Made by a program: the position numbers and the translations under genes
Notes under the pieces: generated by a model
Told to the model about the DNA's origin: nothing
Database searches by the model: none
The model's input: the letters and a program-made list of their open reading frames with translations, nothing else
NCBI RefSeq assembly: GCF_017654485.1
Contig: NZ_CP061095.1
Coordinates: 256,240 to 320,239 of the forward strand
Direction: 5' to 3'
DNA length: 64,000 nt
Origin: Roseomonas marmotae
GTDB taxonomy: Bacteria; Pseudomonadota; Alphaproteobacteria; Acetobacterales; Acetobacteraceae
Part shown: one piece after another, positions 55,693 to 63,987 of the stretch
Numbering within the stretch: the stretch's first letter is position 1
How the letters are laid out: the number at the start of each line of letters is the position of its first letter

Positions 55693-56073
55693 ATGGCATC
55701 CTTTCGCTTCGACCATATCCACCTCCGCAGCGCCGACCCCGAGGCGGCGGCGGCCTTCTACGTGGACAATCTGAGGGCCACCATCCGTGACCGTGTCCGT
55801 AACGGCGCGGCGCTGCGGGTGATCGTCGATCTCGGCGGCGTCTCGCTCTTCATTGAGGAAGTGCCGCCCACCACCCCCGCCGCGCCGGTCCCGCCGCATC
55901 AGGGCATCGAACACATCGGGTTGCAGGTCACGGATATGGATGAGGCCGTGGCGGCGATGAAGGCCAGGGGCGTGCGCTTCACCATGGAGCCGAAGGAACT
56001 CCGGCCGGGCCTGCGTATCGCCTTCCTGGCGGCGCCCGACGGCGTGAGTGTGGAAATCCTGCAGCGCGGCTGA
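55693..56073 (+). CDS. VOC-family (glyoxalase/bleomycin-resistance fold) protein
   Basis: 126-residue single VOC protein. Candidate metal ligands are H8 or H10 (FDHIHLRSADP), H in GIEHIGLQVTDM and E in VSVEILQRG. It could be a lyase, epimerase or binding protein; the exact reaction is unknown. It lies 64 bp after the hydratase in the same direction with a good GGGGAGAA ribosome binding site. Confidence 0.85.
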   Translation: MASFRFDHIHLRSADPEAAAAFYVDNLRATIRDRVRNGAALRVIVDLGGVSLFIEEVPPTTPAAPVPPHQGIEHIGLQVTDMDEAVAAMKARGVRFTMEPKELRPGLRIAFLAAPDGVSVEILQRG

Positions 56074-56088
56074 GGATCTCCGGCAACC

Positions 56089-56508
56089 TCATTCGTGCGC
56101 GTGCTCGTGCGAATGAGGTTCGCCATCCTCCATCATCATCAGCCGTCCGTGCCGCACGCCCCGCTGCGAGATGACGGAATCGGCGAAGGCGCGAAGGCGT
56201 GGCGCCAGTCCGCGCAGCACCGTCACCTCCATGCACCGGTCATGGTCGAGATGCACATGCAGCGTCGCGACCGAAAGGTTGTGATGTTCGTGGAAGCTGT
56301 CCGTCAGCCGCTGGGAAAGGTCGCGCCTGGCGTGGTCATAGACATAGGCCAGCGCCGCGACGCAGGGGCCTTCCTGCGCCCTTTCCTCGGCCAGCTGCCG
56401 CAACCCGGCGCGGGCCAGATCCCTTATGGCTTCCGAGCGGTTGCCATAGCCTAGCGCGTCGATCTCGCTCAGCAGCGCCTCGTCCAGGGTCAGGGTGATC
56501 CGCTGCAT
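56089..56508 (-). CDS. nikR: Nickel-responsive repressor NikR
   Basis: 139-residue ribbon-helix-helix regulator with an ACT-like nickel-sensing domain. The N-terminus MQRITLTLDEALL and GNRSEAIRDLARAGL give the DNA-binding part. The high-affinity nickel site is H84, H86 and C92 (LHVHLDHDRC), with a histidine from the HEHH group at 73-76 in the partner subunit. The C-terminal tail HSHEHAHE is His-rich beyond the usual NikR end. The ATG at 56508 is preferred over 56514 because AAGGA is nine bases away. Divergent from nikA. Confidence 0.95.
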   Translation of the reverse strand: MQRITLTLDEALLSEIDALGYGNRSEAIRDLARAGLRQLAEERAQEGPCVAALAYVYDHARRDLSQRLTDSFHEHHNLSVATLHVHLDHDRCMEVTVLRGLAPRLRAFADSVISQRGVRHGRLMMMEDGEPHSHEHAHE

Positions 56509-56554
56509 GAACATCGTTCCTTCCCAAATGGCTGTAGACACCCGGCTTCGCCCG

Positions 56555-56588
56555 GAAGTATGATATTTCGATAAGAACATCATACTTC
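56555..56588. promoter_or_regulatory. NikR operator (nik box)
   Basis: GTATGA (56558-56563), 16 bases, TCATAC (56580-56585), an exact match to the Escherichia coli NikR consensus GTATGA-N16-TCATAC. The arms extend to ten perfect base pairs (GAAGTATGAT/ATCATACTTC). It lies in the 106-bp gap between divergent nikR and nikA, so one site may control both. Confidence 0.9.
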
Positions 56589-56614
56589 TGGTCTTTGACC
56601 GGATGGAGGGGCCC

Positions 56615-58180
56615 GTGCTCCGCCGAAGCCTTCTGGGCGCCGCTACCCTAGCCTGGACAACCTCCTCCGTCAGCGGGGGCGCCCATGCTGCCAAGGCAGA
56701 TAGCCTGAGGTTCTCCTGGCCAGTCAACGCGGGGCCGCTGGATCCGCAGGGATACGGACCCAACCAGCTCTTCGCCCAGGCCATGGTCTACGAGCCTCTG
56801 GTCCGCTTTACCGAGGGCGGCCGGGTCGCGCCCTGCTTGGCGACGGAATGGCGATTGGAAGAGGATAGCCGCGCCTGGGTCTTCAGGCTCCGCGAGGGCG
56901 TGCGCTTCTCGGACGGCCAGCCCTTCGATGCGGCAGCGGCCAAGGCGAATATCGATGCCGTCCTGGCGCAGCGGGACCAGCACGCCTGGCTGGATCTGGT
57001 GGCGCGGATCGAAGGTGCGGAAGTACTCGACCCCGCCACGCTGCGGCTGCGCCTCTCGCACCCCTATGACCCCGTGCTGTTCGATCTTTCGCTGATCCGC
57101 CCGCTTCGCTTCGCCTCCCCGGCGGCGCTGCGGCCGGGTGGCGGTGTCTCCGCGCCCGGCGGCACCGGGCCATGGCGGCTGGCGGAAAGCCGGCGTGGCG
57201 ATCGCGACGTCTTCCTCCGCAACGACGACTACTGGGGTGAGAAGCCCGCCCTGCGCGAGGTGGTGGTGAAGGTGGCTGCGGACGCCAATAGCCGCGCCCT
57301 GGCGCTGGAGACCAACGAGATCGACCTGATCTACGGCGCTGATCAGCTGGATGCCGACACCTTCCGCCGCTTCGCATCAGACAGCCGCTTCACCACGGCC
57401 ATCTCTCCTCCCCTGGCGACGCGGATGCTCTCCATCAATTCTGCCCGCTTCCCGACGGATGAACTCGCGGTGCGTCGCGCCATCCACCAGGGTATCAATC
57501 GCGCCGCGCTGGTGCGCCATGTGCTGCAGGAAACAGAGCCTGAGGCCACCAGCCTCTTCGCCCGCAACCTCCCGCACACCAATCTCGACCTCCCTTTCCT
57601 CTCCTTCGACCGAGAGGCGGCCGTGGCCGGGCTGGAAGCGGCGGGCTGGGTGCTGCCGCCCGGCGGCAGGCTGCGGCAGCGGCAGGGGCAAACCCTGGCA
57701 CTGGATCTCTGCTTTCTTGGTAACGATGCTCTTCAGAAGGCCCTGGCGGAGGCGATCCAGGCCGATCTGGCCCGCATCGGCATCGCCGCGCGGCTGCTGG
57801 GCGAGGATTATGCGCGCTTCAAGGCCCGGGAGCGGTCCGGCGAGTTCGGGATGATCTTCGCGGAAACCTGGGGCGCGCCCTACGACCCTCATGCCTATCT
57901 GGCCGCCATGCGCGCGCCCGCGCATTCCGATTGGCAGGCGCAGCGCGGCTTGCCGATGAAGGCGGAGATCGACCGGCGCATCACCGCCCTCTTGGTCTCC
58001 ACCGACGCCACGGCGCGGGAGGCGGATTACCGCTGGGTCCTGACCACGCTGCACGAGCAGGCGGTCTATTTCCCGGTGTCCTTCCTCACCAACAAGCTTG
58101 TGCACCGGAAGGGTTTCGCGAAGGTGCCATTCGGCAACACGCCCTCCGAACTGCCCTTCGCGCAGGTCCGGCCCGGCTGA
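56615..58180 (+). CDS. nikA: Nickel-binding periplasmic protein NikA
   Basis: 521-residue family 5 solute-binding protein of the nickel importer. It aligns well with E. coli NikA: FSWPVNAGPLDPQGYGPNQLFAQAMVYEPL in pieces, LRLSHPYDPVLFDLSL, GTGPWRLAES, WGAPYDPHAYLAAMRAPAHSDWQAQ in pieces. The signal peptide is LRRSLLGAATLAWTTS, cleaved near AHA. The GTG at 56615 has GGAGGGG just upstream; an in-frame ATG at 56603 has none, so GTG is preferred. First gene of nikABCDE. Confidence 0.93.
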   Translation: MLRRSLLGAATLAWTTSSVSGGAHAAKADSLRFSWPVNAGPLDPQGYGPNQLFAQAMVYEPLVRFTEGGRVAPCLATEWRLEEDSRAWVFRLREGVRFSDGQPFDAAAAKANIDAVLAQRDQHAWLDLVARIEGAEVLDPATLRLRLSHPYDPVLFDLSLIRPLRFASPAALRPGGGVSAPGGTGPWRLAESRRGDRDVFLRNDDYWGEKPALREVVVKVAADANSRALALETNEIDLIYGADQLDADTFRRFASDSRFTTAISPPLATRMLSINSARFPTDELAVRRAIHQGINRAALVRHVLQETEPEATSLFARNLPHTNLDLPFLSFDREAAVAGLEAAGWVLPPGGRLRQRQGQTLALDLCFLGNDALQKALAEAIQADLARIGIAARLLGEDYARFKARERSGEFGMIFAETWGAPYDPHAYLAAMRAPAHSDWQAQRGLPMKAEIDRRITALLVSTDATAREADYRWVLTTLHEQAVYFPVSFLTNKLVHRKGFAKVPFGNTPSELPFAQVRPG

Positions 58181-59121
58181 TGCTCGGCTTCATCCTGCGG
58201 CGCCTGTTGTCGTTGCCGCTGCTGCTGCTGGCTGTCTCGGTGTTGTTCTTCCTGATGCTGCGGTTGGGACATGGAGACCCGGCGATAGACTACCTCCGCC
58301 TCTCCCGCATTCCGCCGACCGATGGGGCGCTGGCCCTGGCGCGGCAGCAGCTGGGGCTGGATCAGGCCTTGCCGCTGCAATACTGGGCCTGGCTACAAAG
58401 CGCGGTGCGGCTGGATCTCGGGGCATCCTGGGCGACCGGTAACGCGGTGTCGGAGGAAATCCTGCACTACCTGCCGGCAACCCTGGAGCTGGCTGGCGCC
58501 GGCATGGCGCTGGTGTTGCTGGTGGGACTGCCGCTGGGATTGCTGGCGGCCCTGCGACGGGACCGCTGGCCGGACCACCTGACGCGGGCGCTGGCTTTCC
58601 TGGGCGTTTCCCTCCCCAATTTCTGGTTGGGCTTCCTGCTGATACTGCTGTTTTCCGTGCAGCTGGGCTGGCTGCCTGCCATGGGCAGGGATGGCCCGGC
58701 CAGCCTGATCATGCCGGCCATAGCCACGGCCACCATGTCCGTCTGCATCACGCTGCGGCTGATGCGCGCCTCTGTACTGGGCGTGCTGGGGGAGAGGCAT
58801 CTGGTTTTCGCGCGCGCGCGGGGCCTGCCGGAACGCGGCGTGGTCGCACGGCATGTGCTGCCGAATGCCCTGATCCCGCCGCTGACCACGATTGGTCTGC
58901 ATCTAGGTGAGCTGCTGGGCGGCGCCATGGTGGTGGAGATGGTGTTCGGCTGGCCTGGCCTCGGACGCTACGCGCTGCTGGCGATTTCCAATCGCGACTT
59001 CCCCGTGCTGCAGGGTTTCGTGCTGTCGATGACCACGGTCTTCGTGCTCTGCAACCTGGTGGTGGATCTGGCCTATGCCTGGCTGGACCCACGCATCCGC
59101 CTGGGCGAAGGCCGGATATGA
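58180..59121 (+). CDS. nikB: Nickel ABC transporter permease NikB
   Basis: 313-residue inner-membrane permease with six predicted segments. The DppB/NikB pattern is clear: ILRRLLSLPLLLLAVSVLFFL at the N-terminus and the EAA loop near ARARGLPERGVVARHVLPNALIP. The ATG shares one base with the nikA stop (TGATG), so it is translationally coupled. Confidence 0.93.
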   Translation: MLGFILRRLLSLPLLLLAVSVLFFLMLRLGHGDPAIDYLRLSRIPPTDGALALARQQLGLDQALPLQYWAWLQSAVRLDLGASWATGNAVSEEILHYLPATLELAGAGMALVLLVGLPLGLLAALRRDRWPDHLTRALAFLGVSLPNFWLGFLLILLFSVQLGWLPAMGRDGPASLIMPAIATATMSVCITLRLMRASVLGVLGERHLVFARARGLPERGVVARHVLPNALIPPLTTIGLHLGELLGGAMVVEMVFGWPGLGRYALLAISNRDFPVLQGFVLSMTTVFVLCNLVVDLAYAWLDPRIRLGEGRI

Positions 59122-59930
59122 AGCCCGGGATGCTGCGGGCCGGGCTGGCGCTGCTGGCACTGCTGGTCTGCGCCGCCCTTCTGGCGCCCTGGATTGTTCC
59201 TTTCGATCCGGCTGAGACCGATCTGGCAAGGCGCTTGATGCCACCCTCCGCCACGCACTGGCTCGGCACCGATCATCTGGGGCGGGACCTGCTCTCCCGC
59301 CTGCTTTGGGGGGCAAGAACCTCACTGGGCGCGGTCGCGGTGATCCTGGCACTGGTCCTGAGCATCGGCACCGTCCTGGGCTGCCTGGCCGGGCTGCTGG
59401 GCGGTTGGGTGGACGCGGTGCTGATGCGGCTGGCCGATATCTTCATGACGGTGCCGACCCTGGTGCTGGCGCTGTTCTTCATCGGCGCGCTGGGCACCGG
59501 AATGACCAATGTCATCATCGCCATCGCCCTGTCCCACTGGGCCTTCTACGCGCGGCTGGTGCGGGGGCTGACGCTCTCGCTGCGGGCGCGCGAGCATGCC
59601 GCGGCCGCGCGGGTGGCCGGGGCCTCCCGGCTGGATATCGCCCGGCGGCATGTGCTGCCGGCCATGGCGGGACAACTGGCGGTGCTGGCCGGCCTCGATC
59701 TCGGGCACTGGATGCTGCATGTCGCCGGCCTGTCCTTCCTGGGGCTGGGCATGGAGCCGCCGACGGCGGAATGGGGCATCATGATCAATGACGCCCGTCC
59801 CTTCTTCCGGGTCGCGCCCATGCTGGTGCTGCTGCCGGGCGCGGCCATCCTGCTGACGGTCATCGGCTTCAACCTGCTGGGCGACGCGTTGCGGGACCGT
59901 CTGGACCCATTCCTGGAACACAGCCATTGA
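59118..59930 (+). CDS. nikC: Nickel ABC transporter permease NikC
   Basis: 270-residue permease with six predicted segments. Markers include THWLGTDHLGRDLLSRLLWGARTSL and the EAA loop AAAARVAGASRLDIARRHVLP. It overlaps nikB by four bases (ATGA). The partner of NikB in the membrane channel. Confidence 0.93.
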   Translation: MKPGMLRAGLALLALLVCAALLAPWIVPFDPAETDLARRLMPPSATHWLGTDHLGRDLLSRLLWGARTSLGAVAVILALVLSIGTVLGCLAGLLGGWVDAVLMRLADIFMTVPTLVLALFFIGALGTGMTNVIIAIALSHWAFYARLVRGLTLSLRAREHAAAARVAGASRLDIARRHVLPAMAGQLAVLAGLDLGHWMLHVAGLSFLGLGMEPPTAEWGIMINDARPFFRVAPMLVLLPGAAILLTVIGFNLLGDALRDRLDPFLEHSH

Positions 59931-60703
59931 CCGGCCTTTCCATCGAAGGTCTGTCGCTTGCCGCCGGCGCGACGGTGCTGGTGCGCGATGTCTCCCTCTC
60001 GCTGGAGCGCGGCCGGGTAATGGGACTGCTGGGTTCCAGCGGCGGCGGCAAGAGCCTGACGGTCCTCGCCATGCTGGGCCTGCTGCCGCCGGGCGTGCGG
60101 CAGACCGCCGGGCAGGTGCGGCATGCCGGGCGTCTGCTGGACGACGCCGGGCGCGCCGCGCTGCGCGGCCGGGTGGCGGGGCTGGTGCAGCAATCCCCCC
60201 GCGCCTGCTTCAACCCGATCGTGACCATCGGCCGGCACTTCGCCGAAACGCTGGCGGCCGATGGCGTATCGCGCCGCGAGGCCTGCGGGCGCGCGGCGGC
60301 GCTTCTGGCCGAGGTAGGCTTCGATGACCCCTCCCCTCTTCTCGCCGCCTATCCGTTTCAGCTCAGCGGCGGGATGTTGCAGCGGGTGATGGTGGCCCTG
60401 GCCCTGGCCCGCGAGCCGGATTTCCTCCTGGCCGATGAACCGACCACCGACCTGGATCTCGTGGTGCAGGCCAGCATCCTGGCCTTGCTGGAGCGGCTGA
60501 TGGCCCGCCGCGGCCTGGGCATCCTGCTGGTGACGCATGACCTTTCGGTCCTGGCCCGGCTGGCGGACAGGGTCGCGGTCATGCAGGGCGGCCGCATCGT
60601 GGAACGGCAGCCGGTAGCCGATTTCTTCGCGGCCCCGCGCCACCCCGCCAGCCGCGCCCTGATGCGCCGGCATCTGGAACTCTATGGGGAGGCGCTGCCG
60701 TGA
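59927..60703 (+). CDS. nikD: Nickel ABC transporter ATPase NikD
   Basis: 258-residue ATPase. Walker A is GSSGGGKS at about 36-43, the signature is LSGGMLQRVM and Walker B is FLLADEPTTDLD, with the QQSPRACFNPIVTIG Q-loop typical of NikD. The start is a TTG overlapping the nikC stop by four bases. Confidence 0.92.
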   Translation: MTGLSIEGLSLAAGATVLVRDVSLSLERGRVMGLLGSSGGGKSLTVLAMLGLLPPGVRQTAGQVRHAGRLLDDAGRAALRGRVAGLVQQSPRACFNPIVTIGRHFAETLAADGVSRREACGRAAALLAEVGFDDPSPLLAAYPFQLSGGMLQRVMVALALAREPDFLLADEPTTDLDLVVQASILALLERLMARRGLGILLVTHDLSVLARLADRVAVMQGGRIVERQPVADFFAAPRHPASRALMRRHLELYGEALP

Positions 60704-61506
60704 GCCTGCTGCTGTTGCGCGAGCCCCGCAAATCCTACCGGCGCGGCAGTGCCTTCCGCCGCCAGAGGCCGCTACCGGTGCTGCGCGGGGGGGAGCTGCG
60801 TATCGGGCCCGGCGAATGCGTGGCGCTGCTGGGCCCCACCGGATCCGGCAAAAGCACGCTGGGGCGCGCTCTGCTGGGGTTGGATAGGCTGGATGCGGGC
60901 GAGGTGCTGTTCGAAGGGCAGCCGCTACTGGACACGCGGGGCCGCATGGCGCCCGCCACGCGCCGCGCCATCCAGGCCGTGTTCCAGGACCCTCATGGCG
61001 CCACCAGTCCGCGCTTCACGGCGTTCGAGGTGGTCGCCGAGCCGTTGCGGTATCTGGGCCTCTCCGGCGACGCGCTGCGGACACGGGTGGAGGAGCTCGT
61101 GGCCGCCGTGGGGCTGGATGACGCTGAGCTGGGACGTCTGGCGCATCGCTTCAGTGGCGGGCAGTTGCAGCGGCTCTGCATCGCCCGGGCGCTGGCGCCC
61201 CGCCCCCGCCTGCTGGTGCTGGATGAGGCGGTGAACAGCCTGGATCTGGAAAGCCAGTCGCGCATCCTGCGGCTGCTCTCGGCTCTGCGGGCCGGCACGG
61301 GCCTGGCCTATCTCTTCATCACCCATGACCTGCGGCTGATCCGCGGCTTCGCGGACCGCTGCTATGTCATGCAGGATGGCCAGGTAGTGGAAGTGCCTGA
61401 GCCGTTCGGCAATGATCCCGTGCCGCCCGCCATGGCCGCGCTGCGTGCCGCCATCCTTCCGGCCCGTCCCTGCATCCGCCGCGTCGAAGCCCCCGCCCTG
61501 GCCTGA
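60700..61506 (+). CDS. nikE: Nickel ABC transporter ATPase NikE
   Basis: 268-residue ATPase. Walker A is GPTGSGKS at about 45-52, the signature is FSGGQLQRLCIARALAP and Walker B is LLVLDEAVNSLD, where DEAVNSLD is the form seen in NikE. The Q-loop is VFQDPHGATSPRF. The start is a GTG overlapping nikD by four bases. Last gene of nikABCDE. Confidence 0.92.
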   Translation: MSLLLLREPRKSYRRGSAFRRQRPLPVLRGGELRIGPGECVALLGPTGSGKSTLGRALLGLDRLDAGEVLFEGQPLLDTRGRMAPATRRAIQAVFQDPHGATSPRFTAFEVVAEPLRYLGLSGDALRTRVEELVAAVGLDDAELGRLAHRFSGGQLQRLCIARALAPRPRLLVLDEAVNSLDLESQSRILRLLSALRAGTGLAYLFITHDLRLIRGFADRCYVMQDGQVVEVPEPFGNDPVPPAMAALRAAILPARPCIRRVEAPALA

Positions 61507-61539
61507 TGGCCGGCACGGGAAGGTGCTTACCCTTCTGCT

Positions 61540-61558
61540 GACGCTGCATGTTAGCGTC
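61540..61558. promoter_or_regulatory. Inverted repeat before the fucose gene set
   Basis: GACGCT-N7-AGCGTC (61540-61545/61553-61558) lies in the 102-bp gap after nikE and 50 bp before the aldo/keto reductase start. It could be an operator of the sugar operon or part of a nik terminator. Confidence 0.35.
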
Positions 61559-61608
61559 GCGCCAGGGCCGCCTGTTGAAGAGCGGCAGCGGAATGGGAGA
61601 GATGTCGC

Positions 61609-62637
61609 ATGCTACCTCAGCGTATACTGGGCCGTACCGGCTTGCCTGTCTCCGCGATCGGCTTCGGGGCAGCCCCTCTGGGCGACCTTTATGAAAAGCT
61701 GGACGACCGGACGGCTGTGGAGACGGTCGAGGCGGCGATCGGGGCCGGCATCACGCTGGTGGATGCCTCACCCCACTACGGCAACGGGCTGGCGGAGCAT
61801 CGCTGCGGTACGGCGCTGCGCCGGACCCGCCACCCGGCTGTCCTGCTTTCCACCAAGGTCGGCCGGCGAATGGAGCCCCGCGAAAGGCCGGAGCCGCCCC
61901 CAGCTGGCGTGGTGGCACCAGGCTTCGCGGGCGGCCTGCCGCACCGGGCGGTCTTTGACTACTCCTACGACGGCACAATGCGGATCTTCGAGCAGTCGCT
62001 GCTGCGGCTCGGCACCGACCGGATCGACCTGCTGCTGATCCATGATGTCGATGTCTGGACGCACGGCCCGGATATGGTGGAGCAGCGCTTCCGGGAAGCG
62101 ATGGAAGGCGCATACCGGGCTCTGGAGCGGCTCAGATCGGAGGGTGCCGTAAAGGGGATCGGGGTCGGTCTGAACGAAGCGGAGATGTGCGTCCGTTTCG
62201 CTGAATCCGGCGATTTCGACACGATGCTGCTAGCGGGCCGCTATTCGCTGCTGGAACAGCCGGCGCTGGAGCATTTCCTGCCGCTGGCGCAGCGCAAGGG
62301 TATTGGCGTGATGCTCGGCGGCGTCTTCAACTCCGGCATCCTGGCGACCGGCGCCGTGCCTGGGGCGCGCTACAACTATGCCGAAGCACCGCCCGAGGCC
62401 ATGTCGCGGGTACGGAGGATCGAGTCCATCTGCGTCGCGCATGATGTGCCGCTGGCCCGCGCGGCCTTACAGTTCCCGCTCGGCCACCCGGCCGTGTCCT
62501 CTGTCGTGCTGGGTGCGGTCACACCAGAGGAAGTGAAGCGGAACGTGGAAGGCATTTCCGCCCGCGTGCCGGCGGCGCTTTGGTCCGACCTTAAGGCGGA
62601 AGGCTTGCTGGACGTGGGAGCCCCCGTACCGGCATGA
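61609..62637 (+). CDS. Aldo/keto reductase, likely L-fucose (D-threo-aldose) 1-dehydrogenase
   Basis: 342-residue AKR. The N-terminus GRTGLPVSAIGFGAAPLG and the active-site Asp/Tyr region LVDASPHYGNGLAE give D and Y of the catalytic tetrad. The length and the GVFNSGILATG block match the D-threo-aldose 1-dehydrogenase group, which oxidises L-fucose to L-fuconolactone. GGGAGAG precedes the ATG. It is coupled (ATGA) to the lactonase, which supports the fucose assignment. Confidence 0.87.
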   Translation: MLPQRILGRTGLPVSAIGFGAAPLGDLYEKLDDRTAVETVEAAIGAGITLVDASPHYGNGLAEHRCGTALRRTRHPAVLLSTKVGRRMEPRERPEPPPAGVVAPGFAGGLPHRAVFDYSYDGTMRIFEQSLLRLGTDRIDLLLIHDVDVWTHGPDMVEQRFREAMEGAYRALERLRSEGAVKGIGVGLNEAEMCVRFAESGDFDTMLLAGRYSLLEQPALEHFLPLAQRKGIGVMLGGVFNSGILATGAVPGARYNYAEAPPEAMSRVRRIESICVAHDVPLARAALQFPLGHPAVSSVVLGAVTPEEVKRNVEGISARVPAALWSDLKAEGLLDVGAPVPA

Positions 62638-63500
62638 GCAGGCAAATCGACGCTCACCAGCATTTCTGGCGCGTGTCGCGTGGGGACTACGGCTGGCTGA
62701 CACCCGAGCTGGCCGCCATCTACCGGGACTTTGGCCCGGCTGCCCTGACGCCGCTCCTGGACCGGCACGGCATCGGCGCCACGATCCTGGTACAGGCTGC
62801 GCCGACGGCCGAGGAAACCCGCTTCCTGCTGGAGATTGCCGCAGCCGAGCCCATCGTCGCGGGCGTGGTCGGCTGGGTGGCGCTGGACCGGCCCGGCGCC
62901 GCGGTGGAGGTCGCCGGCCTTGCCGACAACGACCTGCTCGTGGGCCTGCGGCCGATGCTGCACGACCTGCCGCAAGATGACTGGATTCTGCGCCCTGAGA
63001 CTGCGCCTGGACTGGAGGAAGTCCAGCGGCAGGGGCTGGTCTTCGACGCACTGATCCGGCCCCCGCACCTGCCGCATCTGCTGCGGCTGGCTGAGCGGCA
63101 CCCGGCACTTTCCATTGTCATCGATCACGCCGCCAAGCCGGAGTTGCGGCGAGGCTGGAGCGATGACTGGGCTGCCGGGATGCGGGCGCTGGCGCGGCAC
63201 GCTCAGGTCTGCTGCAAATTCTCCGGCCTGCTGACCGAAGCCGGCCCGGGAACTGGGGCCGCCCTTCTTGCCCCTTATCTCGACCTGTTGCTGGACGCCT
63301 TTGGCCCGGAGCGGCTGGTCTGGGGCAGCGACTGGCCGGTGCTGACGCTGGCGGCGGATTACGACCGCTGGCGTGATGTGACCATGGAACTGCTGGAGCC
63401 CCTGCCGCCGGAAGCCCGCCATGCGATCCTGGGCGGCAATGCCGAGCGTATCTACCTCTCCCGCCGCGGACGGAGAACCGATCATGCTGAAGCATATTGA
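62634..63500 (+). CDS. L-fuconolactonase-like amidohydrolase
   Basis: 288-residue amidohydrolase-superfamily lactonase. Markers are QIDAHQHFWRVSRGDYGWL at the N-terminus, HPALSIVIDHAAKPEL and RLVWGSDWPVLTLAADY at the C-terminus. These are the signatures of the L-fuconolactonase/gluconolactonase group of COG3618. It opens the lactone made by the upstream dehydrogenase. It overlaps the reductase by four bases and fucU by 17 bases. Confidence 0.9.
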   Translation: MSRQIDAHQHFWRVSRGDYGWLTPELAAIYRDFGPAALTPLLDRHGIGATILVQAAPTAEETRFLLEIAAAEPIVAGVVGWVALDRPGAAVEVAGLADNDLLVGLRPMLHDLPQDDWILRPETAPGLEEVQRQGLVFDALIRPPHLPHLLRLAERHPALSIVIDHAAKPELRRGWSDDWAAGMRALARHAQVCCKFSGLLTEAGPGTGAALLAPYLDLLLDAFGPERLVWGSDWPVLTLAADYDRWRDVTMELLEPLPPEARHAILGGNAERIYLSRRGRRTDHAEAY

Positions 63501-63933
63501 TCCTTTGCTGACGCCGGACCTGCTCTGGGTCCTGGCGGCCATGGGCCATGGCGATGACCTGGCACTGGTGGACGCAAATTTTCCGGCCGAGGCCATTGCT
63601 GCCTCTACCGTATCGCGGCGGCTGGTTCGCTTACCCGGCCTCCGCATGGGAGCCGTGATGCGCGCCGTGCTTTCGGTGCTGCCTCTGGACGACTTCGTAC
63701 CGGACCCGGTGCGCCGCATGGAAGTGGTCGGCGAGCCGACGCAGATACCGCCCGCCCAGGCGGAAGTGCTTCATGCGATGGGCACTGCCCTCGGGCATGC
63801 GGTCAGGATGCAAGGGATTGAGCGCTTCGCCTTCTATGCCGCGGCGCGCGACTCCTTCGCCATAGTTCAGGTGGGGGATCTACGCCCCTATGGCGACTTC
63901 CTGCTCCGGAAGGGCGTGATCCTCGGTGCCTGA
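63484..63933 (+). CDS. fucU: FucU, L-fucose mutarotase (RbsD/FucU family)
   Basis: 149-residue anomer-converting enzyme. The family motif AAMGHGDDLALVDANFPA gives the catalytic H22 and D30, and YGDFLLRKGVI closes the protein. It overlaps the lactonase gene by 17 bases, so the three-gene set is one operon. Supplying the right fucose anomer to the 1-dehydrogenase is the expected role. Confidence 0.9.
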   Translation: MLKHIDPLLTPDLLWVLAAMGHGDDLALVDANFPAEAIAASTVSRRLVRLPGLRMGAVMRAVLSVLPLDDFVPDPVRRMEVVGEPTQIPPAQAEVLHAMGTALGHAVRMQGIERFAFYAAARDSFAIVQVGDLRPYGDFLLRKGVILGA

Positions 63934-63967
63934 GGATCTGGCGGCAGCGCCCTGACGGGAATAGAGC

Positions 63968-63987
63968 CAGTTGGATGCATCCAACTG
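63968..63987. promoter_or_regulatory. 20-bp perfect palindrome, operator candidate
   Basis: CAGTTGGATGCATCCAACTG lies 35 bp after fucU, in the last 67 bases of the window. It shares its TTGGAT-N2-ATCCAA arms with 43255-43270. It probably controls a gene beyond the window edge. Confidence 0.55.

Noticed and set aside
56603..61506. Oligopeptide (Dpp/Opp) transporter
   Set aside because: NikR and an exact NikR box lie upstream, and the binding protein matches NikA along its length, so nickel is the better substrate.
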